Source: Ustulina deusta (lineage: Eukaryota > Ascomycota > Sordariomycetes > Xylariales > Xylariaceae). From it: a stretch of 64,000 nt of DNA. The DNA lies in NCBI GenBank assembly GCA_023159155.1, contig JAJNNX010000010.1, forward strand, positions 496,001 through 560,000, written 5' to 3'. Positions 11,511-24,141 of this stretch are shown here, piece by piece. The notes beneath the pieces are model-generated. The model saw nothing but the letters and a program-made list of their open reading frames with translations, searched no databases and was not told where the DNA came from. The position numbers and the translations under genes are program-made. Within the stretch, counting starts at the first letter, position 1. Each line of letters opens with the position of its first letter.

Positions 11511-13160
11511 CTACTCCTTCATGACGAAAATGCTGCCGCCTAGCACGCTGAATAGAATGGCGGTGGTCGCGAAACCGGCGGCCACGCGCTCCCCGGTGGT
11601 TATCGGGGCGGGCGTGGGGAGTTTCGACTCCGTCGCCGCCCCGGCATTCACGTTCCCTATGGACGTGCCGCCCGTGGACGCCGTGACGGGGGCCTTGGCG
11701 ACCTCGGCCTTCTTGACCAGCGTGTACTGTATGGCGGAGAGCGCGCTCATCTGCTCGCCCACGCCGGCCTGGCCGTCGAAGTTGGCCTGCTCGGTCCACT
11801 TGAAGCCGCAGGCCGTGCCGGCATCGCCTCTGAACTGGCTGGCCGGGGGCGAGCCGGAGCACTGCAGCGCGGCGGCGGCGCCGGTCGACTTGACGAGCGG
11901 TATGAGGGTGTCGAACGTGAAGGGCGCCATCTGCGCGCTGGCCGCCATCCATCGCATCAGATAGCCCTTGAAGCTCTGCTGGTCGATGTTGCATTGGTTG
12001 AACGGCTCGCACGAGTGCTCGACGGGGATGCCCGTGGTGGCGTTGAAGAAAATCTCCACCGTGCGGTTCATGATGCCTTGCGTGCGTTGGGCCCAGGTAG
12101 CGCTGCCGCCCGTCGCGTTGTACATGACCGCGGCCCCGTGGAGGAAGATGCCGGCGTTGTACGTCCATTGCGGCCGGCTGATCTCGGTGCATCCCCCCTC
12201 CACGCCCGCGCCGTCGTAGATGTTGAAGTCGTCGTCGATGAACTGCACTTGTGTCATCCAGTCCCAGACTTTCTCCGCCCAGTCCGCGTACGTCTGGTTC
12301 CCCGTGTACCGCGCGAGCCGCGCCGCGATGTTGAAGAAGCACCCGTTCGATATCGAGTTCTTGTAGTTGAAGCCGGTGTTGAATGTGAAGATCTGCCACC
12401 GTAGCCCGCCGTCGCACGTGTCCGGGTCCCAGCGATCCACTGCGATATTCAAAGTTAGCCCAGCCACTTCGTTGTAGAGACGATCCGGAAAAGAATTCCA
12501 ATGCCCTTCCCTAGTCAGGTATCCAAGCCATTCGAGTATAGTCGAATGGACGGGCTAGGCGCAGATGAAATAATTGCAGGTTCTACTAACCATATTCGTT
12601 GAACACTGCTTGTGCTAGTGCTAGCCATTGCGGTTGATCAACAGGTGGATTGGGGAAGTTGTTTTCCGCCGCCGACATGGCAGCCATGGCCCAGAATCCC
12701 TGGTCATCATTTCCGAGCGTTCTTGTTTGATTCGTGGGCATGAAGTCTTTGTCGTCGCCGACCTGATGAAGCAGCGCTTGGGTCGTGACGTCGACGTACG
12801 ACTCGTCGCCCGTGTAGAACCAATAGTCGACCATCGTCCCAAACATAGCACCAGCCTCCCACCCTAGAATAATTGTAAGTTGGCTGACAGGCTCAGCATA
12901 GGGGACGACTACGTACAGAAGTATGGATCTGGCAAGTTGCCCGGCGTATCGCCAGTGTTATTGCCAGTATAGTATTTTAATAGACCATATGCCACTGTGC
13001 TTGCTGCCTGCTTAATCGAATCTGATTCCCAAGTTAGCTTCGCTGTCGTGGGTTTTTTTGTCAGAGATTCCTTACCGTCACTAGAAAAATCGACTTGTAA
13101 ACCATTTACGGCACCCACTAGCAAGCTCAAGGTGCTTGCCGCCCTTATTATCCGTCGCAT
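11511..13160 (-). CDS. GPI-anchored endo-1,6-alpha-mannanase, DFG5/DCW1 family (GH76)
   Basis: Four exons: 13160-13076, 13021-12917, 12863-12591 and 12439-11511 (introns 54, 53 and 151 bp), 463 residues. A signal peptide (about residues 1-20, [20 protein letters not shown]) leads into the catalytic barrel. The paired acidic residues are Asp116-Asp117 in [10 protein letters not shown]; later come LRWQIF and WTYNAGIF, both diagnostic of the family. The C-terminus has a Ser/Thr/Pro-rich stretch and a final hydrophobic segment (about 25 residues), the layout of a GPI attachment signal. By family it acts at the plasma membrane, joining GPI-mannoproteins to wall glucan. The first intron is short, with a GCTAAC branch site; splicing it restores SSDDSIKQAA where family members align. 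The gene runs towards mtIF3. Confidence 0.92.
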
Positions 13161-14490
13161 TGTGGAAAAAAAATTTATAATAAAATAATAACAGAGTCCA
13201 GTATACCGAAAGAAATAAGTCTTTAGTTACGTAGAGAGATGATTGACTATGGGGCGGTAGAAAGAAAGCGAATCTGTCTAGAATAGCGTATATATTTGGC
13301 AACAGACTGTTGGAAAAGGCTGCTTGAAGCGCTGTTCACACCACTATTGAACAAATACAACCCGCGTCTTCAATATCCGTGCAAGATAATTGACCGAGTC
13401 TCCAGCATTCGAGAAGAAAATAAAGGGTCGCCTGGACGTAATGAAGGTATAGCAAAAGAACGACTCGACCAGGAGTGGAAGAAAGGAACAATGGAATTGG
13501 TAGAGACTGTCGACAAGCAACCAGTAATCGTGACAAGTGAAAGAGGGATAGAGAAAGAAACACAGACGAAGCAAGAAGATAAAAGCCCCAATCGAGAGGT
13601 AACAAGAAAGTAGGTAGTATAGATGGGAAGAGAAACAGTGGCGGGTAGAGGTTCGAGATTTTTGGAAACAATCTCGACGCTTCAATCCTCCTCCCGATCC
13701 GACCCAAGGGAAGGGCGGCTGCATCAAGGCCCCATCCCAAGTCATTCTGGACCATCCTGCAACGACACGTCGCAGCCAATAGCTGCAAGGCACAGCTCGA
13801 TTCCGCCCAGTCCCAGCGGCTCATTCTACGCCCTGCATGCACACCAGCGCTGGTGCTACAAAGGCTGTGCTGTTTGGTCGGGGTGTGAAACCCGCCAAGT
13901 ATCAGACAGGGCCGGGCCAGTTTCGTCTTGCGGCGCATTCTCCCGGTTTTAGGACGCAGCGTCGGCTGTACGCGCCTAATTTTGGGATGGCTGTTCAACA
14001 ACCAAGAGATCCCTGCCATGATCTGCTAGATTCGTAGATTGCTAGATAGGACCTGTGTTCAGTTCAATCGTGTATACCGCTAGCGTACACTAGGTATTTC
14101 TGAAGAATTGGGCTTGTGCATAAAGCAGAAACGCTCATGTTACCTGGGAGGCTGCAGGGGTGCAAGGTGAGCTTCCTTAGCTGGATTTAGGTGGATGTGA
14201 GGGGGATCTGATCTACTAACTGCTCCCTTGTCGCTCACTGCCACGAGCATCTACGACTAAAAGTTCAGCACAGGCAAGAGTCGCCACCCTTATTAGTGTG
14301 GTAATCGTTGATCCGATAATGAAGAACATGCTGCGACTTTGCGGTGAGCAGTCGCAAAACATCAGTCAATTTGAAGCTATCCCTAGGAATTGGTATCAGG
14401 CGAAGTCGTCATCCAAGTCAAGGAAATAATCCCTTCTTGGCCTTGGCGCTATGTGCTGTCGTGCACGCCGAAATGGCACCACAACAATGA
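13161..14490. other. intergenic region upstream of the GH76 gene
   Basis: 1.33 kb between the start of the GH76 gene and the stop of the SET-like gene, both on the minus strand. It should contain the GH76 promoter and a long leader that is CT-rich on the minus strand (about 13340-13650). Open frames on both strands here have biased composition only and no recognisable domain. Confidence 0.55.
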
Positions 14491-15674
14491 TTACGCCTTT
14501 CTCTTCTTCAAGGGAGGCGCCTCGTCGTCGTCGCCCTCGTCTTCACCTTCGCCTCCGTTCATTTCCTCGTCGTCATCTTCAAAGTCGAAGTCGCTAATCG
14601 CATCTGCCTCTTGCGCTTGTGCTGAATGACCGGTTGGCCCCGAATTCACATATACAGGTTGTAGAAATTTCCAGAAGACTTACTGAAGTACTTGATGGCA
14701 CTCGGCCACAGATCCTCGCTGAATGCGACAGCCAGCTCGTCGCCATCTGGGAAGATCTCGAGAGCTAGGAGGTCTTCTTCCTCCTCGTCCTCCTCGTCCT
14801 CCTCGTCTTCTTCTGCTTCCTCCGGTTCGGGAGCCTTGCCCTCGGCCCTAACGGCGCGTCTCTTTTTATCTTCCTCAACTGCGACGGCGTTCTCCTCGGC
14901 AGATATGTCCTCGCCGCGATAACCGAACCAACAGAAGAACGATACGCCACCGAGACCGAAAGTGTCAATCTTCGCACGAAGAGCCTTTTGGTCAGCCGTC
15001 CAGCTCTCGGCCTTAGTCTTCGTCTTCTTATCCCCGTTTGCACCATTGGCCAGACTCTCTTTCTTGTCTTGCTCCCAGACTTTGACAGTCAGGTCGAGCA
15101 GTCCTTGCGTCAGGTCCTTTCCGGCCTTCCACTTAATAGGGACCGGCTCGCTGACAAGCCTTGCCGAGCCAGCCTTGGAGCGGCGGTACCAGAACTTCTT
15201 CTCGAGAACCTTGTCCTTGAAATACTCATTTTCGGCAAATTCCATCTTGATGAAGATGCTGCGAGGATCGCCCTTGCCGCCATTTTCAATCTCAAAACGA
15301 GAAACGGAAACGGAGTTTAGAGAGGAGAGAAGCACAGCCGAGTCGCTGGGCTGGATGTACTGGTCGATCTCTGGTGGAGCCTGCTCCATGACCAAGGGCC
15401 AGAAGTTGGGGATCTTGGCCACGAGCTTCTCCCTCTTCTCATAGAGCGGCTTGGAGAGAACATATTGTTGACGGACTGTGAGCATGTTAGTGAAAACCAG
15501 GCGAATTGCGATTATAGTATCAGGGGCAGGAAGGCCGCAGTGTAGGCAGCAGTTCACTGCACAGGCTCGAAAGGACAAACACTCACTTGTCTCGACTTCA
15601 ACATCTTCAAACCCTCGCTCGAGTTCGGCCAGTGCCTCGTAGGTGGCATTGATCTCCTCGATAACGTCTGCCAT
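14491..15674 (-). CDS. NAP-family histone chaperone, SET/VPS75-like
   Basis: Three exons: 15674-15587, 15475-14684 and 14621-14491 (introns 111 and 62 bp, both phase 1), 336 residues. The start MADVIEEINATYEAL was preferred over an upstream in-frame Met because it opens the long dimerisation helix directly. The earmuff domain is recognisable from KIPNFWPLV, SIFIKMEFAENEYFKDKVL and IKWKAGKDLTQ, which match SET/TAF-I more closely than classic NAP1. An acidic run of about 20 Glu/Asp follows (near residues 260-280), then FPDGDELAVAFSEDLWPSAIKYF. The last exon gives a second acidic patch and a basic end (PPLKKRKA), a likely nuclear signal. By family it binds H3-H4 or H2A-H2B and may partner histone acetyltransferases. 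Divergent from TIM22. Confidence 0.88.
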
Positions 15675-16572
15675 GGTGATGAGAGTGATTAGAGAGCTGG
15701 AGATCAATGGAAAAGCTACCAATGGAAAAAACAAAGTGATCAGGAAACCCGATTGAAGGGTTTATGAATATCAGATGGATAAAGTAAAATAAAATAAAAT
15801 AAAAAACTTAACCAGTCGACCGAGCTATGGTGGAGCTGAATGAATGGGTGCATCAAGTTAAGTACAAAATTTTATCCATTCTCAATTCGAGTTTGTCATT
15901 GGTCGACACGCCTAGAGCTTGTTGCTAATGCAACCCTTTACGCATAAAACCACTGCATCTGAACTGTCCACCGCCCACCTAGTGACGTGATCCAGGTCTT
16001 GGCAAGGAGCTTGAAGCCAGATCGATTTCATCATAGACTGAGTCCAATCGTGACTATCTGGGATTCCTGATGCCTATGGAATTAGAAATACGTAGAATCC
16101 AACTCGCTCGACAGTATAGGTAGTTGCTGTATTTGGTTGGCACTGTCCACTTGCACACTACCTAGGTAGATAGAACAGTACCTAAGGTACCGATCGACCA
16201 AAAAGAATCACATCTCAGCAACAAAGTCGAATGTGGATGAGCAAGTTGGACTTTTCAGGTACCTAAGGTACGGTTGGTACAGTACTTTTTAGGGTTCCCC
16301 ACACTCAGGGTCCTCGGTAGGTACAACAGACGGGTCTCAGTGGGGGAATTCAGCGGATGGTATGATCCTAGTCAGGTACCTACCCCAAAAACTAGGCGGT
16401 CGCAAGAGGCAGAACTGGAAGAATTATCACTTCGATTCTTATCGCAAGGCAACCTGACTGATAAGGTACACACTAGTCTCGCATCGCCTACCTCTCTTTC
16501 GCGACTTGGGACTTATTCGGTCCAATTCATCACGATTTCCAACCCAACACCGCACACCACCCACCACCCATC
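15675..16572. other. divergent promoter region SET-like / TIM22
   Basis: 898 bases between two starts. Contains an (AAAAT)n-like run at about 15787-15803 and a dense cluster of TACCTAGGTA-type words between 16115 and 16385. No coding potential seen. Confidence 0.65.
16115..16385. repeat. cluster of TACCTAGGTA-type palindromic words
   Basis: Within 270 bases upstream of TIM22 there are at least four words of the kind ctacctaggtag (16159-16170), agtacctaaggtaccg (16178-16193), aggtacctaaggtacgg (16258-16274) and caggtacctacc (16374-16385). Each is a near-palindrome around CCTAGG or CCTWAGG with TAC/GTA flanks. Similar clusters recur in other intergenic gaps of the window; function unknown. Confidence 0.7.
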
Positions 16573-17279
16573 ATGAACAACTTTCCAGGAGTTGGCGTCC
16601 CGCCGCCATCGGGGCGAGCATACGATCCCAACGATCCCAACATTAAAGCCGTATGTCCCTTTTCTGAGCACTGCGCCAACGCTCCCGCTGACCCCCGCCT
16701 CTAGATGAATGCGATGATGGAGTCTTGCTTTGGCAAATCTGTGATATCCGGCGTGATGGGTTTTGGCATGGGTGGTCTTTTTGGCATGTTCATGGCATCT
16801 GTGCGTGCTTCCCCCATCGTTCATTCATAAGCGCATCTCCTCTCCGAAACACCCACCCACGCACAACGGCGTGCATTGCGCCCGCCTCCTATCCAGAAGC
16901 CCCCATGCTCACCATGCCTTTCCAGATGTCCTACGACACACCATACCACACACCGGGCGCACCAGGCTCGGCCGCCAAACCCATCGCGGAGCTCCCCATG
17001 CGCGAGCAGTTGAAGGTCGGCTTCAAGGACATGGGCACGCGATCCTACAGCACGGCCAAGAACTTCGGCAAGGTTGGCCTGATGTTCAGCGGCATAGAAT
17101 GCGGCATCGAGGGTTTCCGCGCCAAGAACGATTTAGCCAACGGCGTTGCGGCCGGCTGTCTCACCGGCGGGATACTTGCGCGCAGTGGCGGCCCGACCGC
17201 CGTCGCCGGCGGATGCGCCGCTTTCGCCGCCTTCAGCGCTGCCATCGATGTCTGGCTACGACAGCCGAAAGACGAATAG
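16573..17279 (+). CDS. tim22: mitochondrial carrier translocase subunit Tim22
   Basis: Three exons: 16573-16650, 16705-16800 and 16926-17279 (introns 54 and 125 bp, both phase 0), 175 residues. The Tim17/22/23 domain shows [25 protein letters not shown] (first Gly-rich helix), then after the loop [45 protein letters not shown] and the final Gly/Ala-rich helices ending in a basic-acidic tail. These are the four inner-membrane helices and the two conserved cysteines typical of Tim22 rather than Tim17 or Tim23. By family it forms the pore that inserts metabolite carriers and Tim subunits into the inner membrane. Each intron falls at a Met codon (MNAMM, MSYD), so acceptor choice is unambiguous. 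Confidence 0.95.
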
Positions 17280-18526
17280 ATTTGACGAACACCCCCCCCC
17301 GGACCCAAGATATACATACAAACATACAGACATAGAGAGGAGGGGCGTAATTACTAGACCATCTGGGTTATACAATTACCGGCATTGTAATCAATGACCT
17401 GGCGCACTGGGAATTTTTGCATAGCATTACGGCGTTTCTGGGGATGGGTTCTTATGTATAGAGGTTCTGACAACATCTCCACTTGGGTTTTTTTTTCGAG
17501 ATGGGTAAAGAAAAGAAACCGGCCAACAACTCCTCCCACCCTTAGGGAGATTAGATGCCAGTGATGTGGTATATAGAGGAAGATATACCCCGGGCTCATG
17601 TAGCATAAATTCCAGAATCCTTTTGTTCTGCGTGTCTTGCCAGTCAGTGTGACGCTGATCAAGTGTGCCTACACCCTAGGCTAGACCTGATCAAATCGCA
17701 ACTCCTCCTTCACTGCGGATTGTGGGAGTCGATTCGCGTCATGAATCGACGTGGGTCTCGGTTCCCGGAATAAAGCCGTCGTTGCCCCTGCTTTGGTTAC
17801 AGCATATATATATATATATATATTGGATATACATACGCACGAGCATTTGTATATAAGGTACCCACACATAGACGAAGTGCTTTCGAGAGGGTATACGGAT
17901 CAGGAAGGATTCTATCTAGATGGAGAGAAAGATAGAGAGAGACGGGTGTGAGAGTAGCGTCAAGCCATGGCAAGAGTCAACCCTAAATCACTTCGTGTTT
18001 TCTTTCCCTTCCTGTATCGAATGCTGGATGGATAATGCAACATAGAAAGGCGAATATTGAGTCACCACAGACAGCAACAGAGTTATATATTTTGTTTCAT
18101 CTTTTGCTGGGCTGTTCTTCACTTTGATGTATTGTAGGCTCTAGATTTATTTGACGCAAGCTACCCATATCGCTATACCCGAATCGAGATGGAGTCTCGA
18201 ATACAGTTCGCCTGATTGAGACGACATTTTGCCACAAATAAACATATTAAGGTCTATTGTCTACACACGTGCTTCGTCTTCATTTTTGATCATCACCGAT
18301 CTTCCCTGGCTAGCTGAATACCTATCCCGTCTGAGCCACCCCCGACTCCAGTATCGGCCCCGATTTCCACCCGCCATTATCCCTCACCATAATACGTCAA
18401 AGTTTTCCTGCATCGAGAGATCATGCCATCTTTATGTCTTGTCTTTGTATTAACCGAATTGATGTGAACGCACAACGATTGAAGGTCAAGTCACTCACGT
18501 GACATCCGGGCATCTCGGTTCGGTGC
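17280..18526. other. convergent intergenic gap (TIM22 / GH16)
   Basis: 1.25 kb between two stops. Includes an (AT)n microsatellite at 17804-17823 and generally AT-rich sequence. Open frames of 60-100 codons on both strands have no recognisable motif. I call no gene. Confidence 0.6.
17804..17823. repeat. (AT)n microsatellite
   Basis: Ten AT units in the gap between TIM22 and the GH16 gene. Confidence 0.9.
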
Positions 18527-19930
18527 CTATTTCGCCTGGTAGACCTCGAAAGCTCCAAATTCCCAGAAGGCGTTTTCGAAGGCACTCGGGTTATTAGCGA
18601 CATAGTCGGTACAATTGCTAGGGCCTACATAAACTGGTGGTCAGTATTTCACCTCCTCGGCGCTTTGTGACTCATCTGTGAGTCGAGAAGGCACTCACAT
18701 CCGCTCTGTGCATACACTCCGCCGGCGTATTGTCCACACAGATCGATGTTAGCGATGATGCTCTGATTGCGGAAATAGGACGCGATATTGCAATCTGTAT
18801 TCGGGAAATCCGAAGTGGCCTCCCCCCAAGTGCTGGGATCGGGCTGTTTGGATGTAATATCGGTGGGAACGGCATCCCGTCCAAACTGCCACATGCGGAT
18901 GCCTTGATTCCGCCACTCCATTGCCACAATGCCACCGTCGGCAGTGTTGTAGTCCTCGCCGAACGAGTCAGACGTGCCGCCAACTCCGCAACCCGCGTTA
19001 TCATTGGTGCCGTTGTAACAGTTACCGTTCAACGACGAGCCGGTCATTTTTCGCTTGACGCCACCCACCGAGCATCCTTTCGTCGTATGCAGTGTCATCT
19101 GGTTGCCATCGGTAGCTTGGTTTACTGCCTCCATCACATCGATTTCGCCGTGGTCCGGCCAGTTGCTTTGGTCAGTAAGCCACAGTGCCGGCCATGTGCC
19201 GCAGCCGTAGGGTGTATGTTTCACGTCGAAGATGAAGAGACCGTTGTCATACTGTCTCTTAGACTCTACGCGCACCGAAAAACGACCTGTCGACGCATCG
19301 GGTTCTGAACCGGGACCAACGCTTGTATCAACTCTCAACACCGCCGTGCTCTCAGAAGCGTAAGTCAGGTTCTAATAGACACCAGTTAGTTACATTTGAG
19401 ATGAGCGTGGCAGATAGAGGGGAAAGGGAAGGCGTGTTCATACCAGCGACGTAGCCTGTTCCTTGGGAACATAGTGCACAAATCCTTGTGCTGGATCATA
19501 TCCTATAAAGTAATCAAAGTTGTCGAAGAATGTGGATCCGGAGTCTGCGCTCTTGCGTTAACTGAAATGCATGGTAATCCGTTCGACGTGTCGTTGGATA
19601 GACTCAAGACTTACACTCGTCGGCTAACGTGTAGTCGAGCTTTGAATAATTAGGATATCGATTGGCCTCGGCTACCTTGACAGGCACAACGATAACAATG
19701 ATGATGATGATGGCGACAATCACACCAACTATCGCCCACGTCCTCTTGCGCCAGTACCTAGGCTGCCACCAGGGCTCGTTCGCTGCGTAGGCCATGTTCG
19801 GTCGTGACCTGTGTCCTCTCTGAGAATGAGGTTGTGATCCGGGGATTAATTCGAGAGAGCCGTCGTCCCTCACTTGAAACGCCGCAGGTCCAGCCTGGCG
19901 TTGATAAGGCGGGGGGTCGTCCCAATGCAT
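18527..19930 (-). CDS. membrane-anchored GH16 glucanase, endo-1,3(4)-beta-glucanase type
   Basis: Four exons: 19930-19615, 19544-19444, 19371-18699 and 18624-18527, 395 residues; introns of 70, 72 and 74 bp are phase-consistent. A cytosolic N-terminus of about 65 residues with Pro/Gln/Arg (MHWDDPPPYQRQ) precedes a single strongly hydrophobic segment with an Ile/Val run (about residues 66-84), so this is a type II membrane protein. The catalytic domain starts at YSKLDYTLADEYSGSTFFDNFDYF. GEIDVMEAVN carries the nucleophile and acid/base glutamates of the ExDxxE motif. LWLTDQSNWPDHGE and the C-terminal SGCPSNCTDYV complete the clan features. By family it cleaves beta-1,3/1,4 or mixed glucan on the wall side of the membrane; remodelling of self wall is likelier than scavenging, given the anchor. 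Confidence 0.92.
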
Positions 19931-21586
19931 AGGTATTTGTAGCTCGTTCTTAGCTACACTACTGCAATAGGGAACTTTGTAGAATGAGCCGAGTCCGACG
20001 CGGAGAAGCTAACAGAACCCGGACCAGGGCCAGGGAGGTATGGCCTCACTTCTTGCCCATTTAAGGTAACCAGGCCGCTGCTTTGCTTAGTGTGGTGCAG
20101 GCCAAATGCGGTCGTGATCCAATTCTTCGGTCGTATCCGCCGCAGCCCAAAGAGACGGAAATGGCAGGCTGCTGCCTAAGACTGAATGGCTAAATCGGAA
20201 TATATTATTGGAATCGAGTGCGGCCCAGCCAACAATCCCCTGGGAAGATAGGCGGGCGAGTGGAATACGAGGTTGGATCTGACCTAGGAGGGAATACAGC
20301 AGGGTAGGTATTGCTCCCTTGGCCAGGTAGTGATTCACCAAGTATTGGCCAAGTAATCCGAAACTAGGTTTCTAGGTTAATATGGACCGGCGTGAAGACC
20401 GACAGAGAGATGATTGGGGTGCCGTGGTCGAGGTTTCAAGATAGGCCGATCAGGGCGTTTTATAGAGACTGGATAGTGTAGGCAAGGTAGGTAATCCAGG
20501 TACCTAAGTAGGTAGGGATGTAACTGCATGATAACTTCCACTTGTACCTACTCGAGGTGACATACATACCTACCTCCATACCTATACACGGTAGATAGAT
20601 CACGCTTAGGGCGTGTACAAGTACCTGATTAGGCACTGTTGATCAAGATAAGCACCTACCTACACTACATAGTACCGACCTCTACCTAGGTATGTAGTTG
20701 AGGTATGTGCCTGCGATTTGTGTGTAACAAACATGTAACATACATAAATGCGGATTTGTTCCCTCAGTGTTTGGTATTCGGTACCTTGGAATCAAGTACC
20801 TATATCCAATCAGGTATCTTAAGTAGGTAACCTGCCCGCCAAAATGTTAGAGATGCGGATCACGCTGCTTGATCAACAGTTATTTACTTAAATGAGCTAT
20901 TTGATTGCAACTGACGACAACATCAACTCCATCAACAAGAGAATAACGAAGTATCCACCCCGAAACCCGCTCGAAGTGGGGGAATACGGCCACCATCGCA
21001 CTACACAGCCACTTTATCACCAATTGTCTCGAACAAGCTGACGTACTAGAGTACGTACCATAGTACTGTTACTGTGCGTGGAACCAATTAGTTTGCGAGA
21101 GTTGCCAAGAGTATGGTAAGGTTAATGCACTCAAGCAAGCTACACTAAACGTCATCATTTCAAGCACATGATTTAGGTACTCATGGGTTAGGAGAGCGGG
21201 ATCTGATTTGACGATCATTATTGAAAACAATCAAGCATGTTTCAAACTACTTACACTATAGTCGTGTTTCAAGCACAAGCAGTCGATTAAATCACCGGGC
21301 CTGATCTAGAATGGTAATAGGTGCGCGAGCGAAGAGCGCGTCTTCCATTTTGTGCATTTTGATCTGCTTGAGTGTATTATGAATATGGCAGATCAATCCG
21401 TTATTCGCTATCAAACAATGTTGACGCCAAATTTACGGATCAGGCGTACAGAAGAATGGTTAGATACATCATCATCGCGACCAGGAAACCCTTGCCATAG
21501 TCAAATAGGAAGACCATCCTAGTCTCAAAATTAGCAACCGACATACTACCTACGCAGACAACTACATACCCAAATTTCGGGACAGC
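19931..21586. other. intergenic region rich in TACCTAGGTA-type words
   Basis: 1.66 kb upstream of the GH16 gene and downstream of PRP45, both minus-strand. The main content is a cluster of palindromic words at 20484-20832. Otherwise AT-rich sequence with no coding potential. Confidence 0.6.
20484..20832. repeat. largest cluster of TACCTAGGTA-type palindromic words
   Basis: In about 350 bases there are roughly ten words such as caaggtaggtaatcc, aggtacctaagtaggtag, catacctacctccatacc, agcacctacctac, ctacctaggtatg, ggtaccttgg and cttaagtaggtaacc, spaced irregularly. They share the core CCTAGG/CCTWAGG or half sites of it with TAC or GTA arms. They are not a tandem repeat. Confidence 0.7.
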
Positions 21587-23523
21587 TCAGTCTTCGTCTT
21601 CGTCTACTCTTGCGCGTTTGGGTTCCCTCGATTCGCCATCCTGCAACCCATAACCTCTTTTGGACGAAGAACTCTGGTCCACTTCAGCCATGAACTTGTC
21701 CATCTGGAATGGGTCATTGCCGACATTATCACGCTCAAACTGCACCGGACCTTCCCGAGCCTATATGGCTGGCACGTTAGCAGGGATTATACATGAAAAA
21801 GGAGATAACTCACCTCCGCATCTGCGGTGCCTTTAAATGTGCCACGACCCAACGCCTCGCCGAAGCGGCTAGTTTTTTGGATCTTGGCCATTTCAGCGGC
21901 CCCCGCGGCCTCGTCGTCAAAGTCTTCCATATTCTGACTGGGGCGGTAGATACTGTTAATTGCGTCGTGAGCCGCAAAAAGAGGCTTGTCGTACGGGTTG
22001 TCCTCGTTAAACCCACTATCAAACCCGCTCGATTGGTTGAATAGCCGTGAGTCGTACATTGATTCCGCCTGTGCTGTGGGTTTCGCCAAACCAAGCGCAA
22101 TCTTCTCCGAGATATCACGGTTTTGTTCCCGTGCCATGACTTGTATCCGTCTCTCCGTGCCCATCCGCGACTGCCGTAACTTGCGTTCCTCTTCCCGACG
22201 TTTTTCTGCACGTGCCTTTTCTCTCCTCCGAATCTCTGAGCCGTCGCTCTCAGATCCAGAGTCTGAAGAACTGTAGCTTCGTGAACGAGACCGCGAATCG
22301 GCCGAGTCTCGGGAATTTCTCCGTCTCGCGGCACCAGCACGTTCTTCTCGGGCTTTTTGAGCCAGCATTCGTAAACTGTCTGCTTTCTGAGCCTTCTCCT
22401 TCTCGGCCAGTCGTTGCTGCATTAATGCACGAACCCTTACTTCCTCACGAGCATGCCGATCGGCCATGAATAATGCCTCAGAAAACTGGGCGAATTTGTC
22501 GTTGATTGTGACGTCTTTTAGACCTCTGCCATCCGCAGCCAGTCGGCTTGATAGTGGCACCGTAAAACCTTTTGGGTTCTTCCAATTCGATATGGCAGGG
22601 GGTATTCTCCATGCCTCCTGATCTTCAGCTGTTAATTTCCTGTTTGGAGAACGTAGGACGGGTGGTGGCGGTGTCGGAGGCCCCTAAATTATGCTTGTCA
22701 GCTCAACAATAATGATAGATACCTTTAGATTGTGCGTACGCGAGGGATTTTCTTGTGCTTAAACTTCGGAGGTTCAGTCGGATCCTTTTGTCGCTCGACG
22801 ACCTTGATAATACGATCCTGTTTCTTCGAATTGTCTCCCATTTGATTTTTCGCTGGCGTATACTTCACGTAAGTCGCCTCTCTTTTTGTCGTATTGCGAT
22901 TCGGGTTTTGGGCCGTGACAGCGGAACCAACAAGTGCCGCTAACGCGGCCTTAGTTTTTTCGCGGACTTCCGCAACATGGTCCTCACTCGGTCGAGCTAG
23001 GCTTACTTCTCTCATTTCTCTCGAGGGAATGAGGTCTTTGAAAGATGCGTGAACGATCCGACCGTCGGCATGTCCCTGGTTGTCTGTCAGTAGAGCGCGC
23101 ATATATACGTGGCAATATCCTAGTGACCTACTTGTCTCGCAATGGCGTTATACTCCACCTTGCCTTCAGCATCAACTGTGATCGCAAGCGCATTGCTTGT
23201 TCCCGACCCCTTCATCTGAACTATAGTTCGCTGGAGTCAGTTATTGCTCTGTAGGTGAAATATGCACAGGTTTCAAGCGCTCTACGCGCTCCTGAGACAC
23301 GCATAGTGCCCGTAATAGGAAATATTTTCCCCTGCAAACGGCTCAAACAGGAAGAAAATGACTCCAGGGATCACATACGAGGAAACTGTGCAATAGGGAC
23401 TTCAGGGAAAGCCCCTCCATCCCCAAAGTCCTCGTCGGTCCTAGGCCGCCATCCACGTCTCTGACCGTAGGGGGGTGGTCCGCTTCGGCGGAGAAGTAAG
23501 TCTGTCGCAAGTGACGCGGCCAT
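21587..23523 (-). CDS. prp45: pre-mRNA splicing factor Prp45 / SNW-SKIP
   Basis: Five exons: 23523-23379, 23220-23132, 23075-22740, 22683-21814 and 21760-21587 (introns 158, 56, 56 and 53 bp), 537 residues. The N-terminus MAASLATDLL leads to PPPYGQRRGWRPRTDEDFGDGGAFPEVPIAQFP. The SNW core follows: TSNALAITVDAEGKVEYNAIARQG, the PPKFKHKKIPRGPPTPPPPVL block, then AISNWKNPKG with the name-giving SNWKNP motif and LAADGRGLKDVTINDKFAQF. A coiled, Arg/Ser-rich region and a nuclear-type basic end (KRARVDEDED) close it. By family it belongs to the Prp19-associated part of the active spliceosome and holds a disordered scaffold through it. The first acceptor (ctatag) was chosen because only it keeps phase and yields FPLQMKG. 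The exact first Met is the least certain part. Confidence 0.93.
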
Positions 23524-24141
23524 CGCGTGGCTCTGGCGAGAATCGAAGGCAGAAGTGTCGCGGGCAATTATGGTGTTTTCGGAATCTTGAATCCTATTTT
23601 TCCGAGGGACTCAGGTCTAATCCAGCATAATATTCGGAGATACGACGGGAGGGCGACTACTACTGGCACGTTTCGCTGGAGGTTGCCTGTTTGAACAAGA
23701 ATGAGATAGGTAGTAGTGTTCCTCTGGAGATCGTTGAAGCTCTCTAATGAAATCTAGACTGCAGGTGGGTCCGCCCAGACACCGTGGGTCCAAGTGTGGC
23801 TAATACCGAGGCTGCGCCACAGGACCCCGGGCTCCAGCAAGTTGGTTGGATTTTACTGTTAATTATGTGTTCTCCCTTACAAATCCATCTACACAATAGG
23901 TATGAAGCACCTTAACTCTGGCGTTCTTTGCATCGTTATGGGGCCTGAAGCAGCACAGGGTTTTCAAATTCTACAGGTTCCTTGCCCTAGCTTGTCATTG
24001 ATCTCACCCGTAACCTGACGGCTTAGAATCCCTTTTGACGCCTATGATACAAGTTCAACACAACGCACCAGTTGTCAGCCCGTGCCCACTTGTATGCCTC
24101 CAAAACAAAAGACTGGTCATTATACAAGTCGCCACCCTATT
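23524..24141. other. intergenic gap upstream of PRP45
   Basis: 618 bases between two minus-strand genes. A presumed PRP45 promoter and the p24 3' untranslated region; nothing specific seen. Confidence 0.6.

Noticed and set aside
11503..12501. Second minus-strand frame of 332 codons and plus-strand frames across the GH76 gene
   Set aside because: GC-rich shadows of the mannosidase exon; composition dominated by Arg, His and Gly, with no motif. The GH76 frame has the DDQ and TYNAG motifs.
13336..14019. 227-codon minus-strand frame upstream of the GH76 gene
   Set aside because: Pyrimidine-rich sequence gives Leu/Ser/Phe-rich low complexity in several frames at once; it looks like leader and promoter, not protein.
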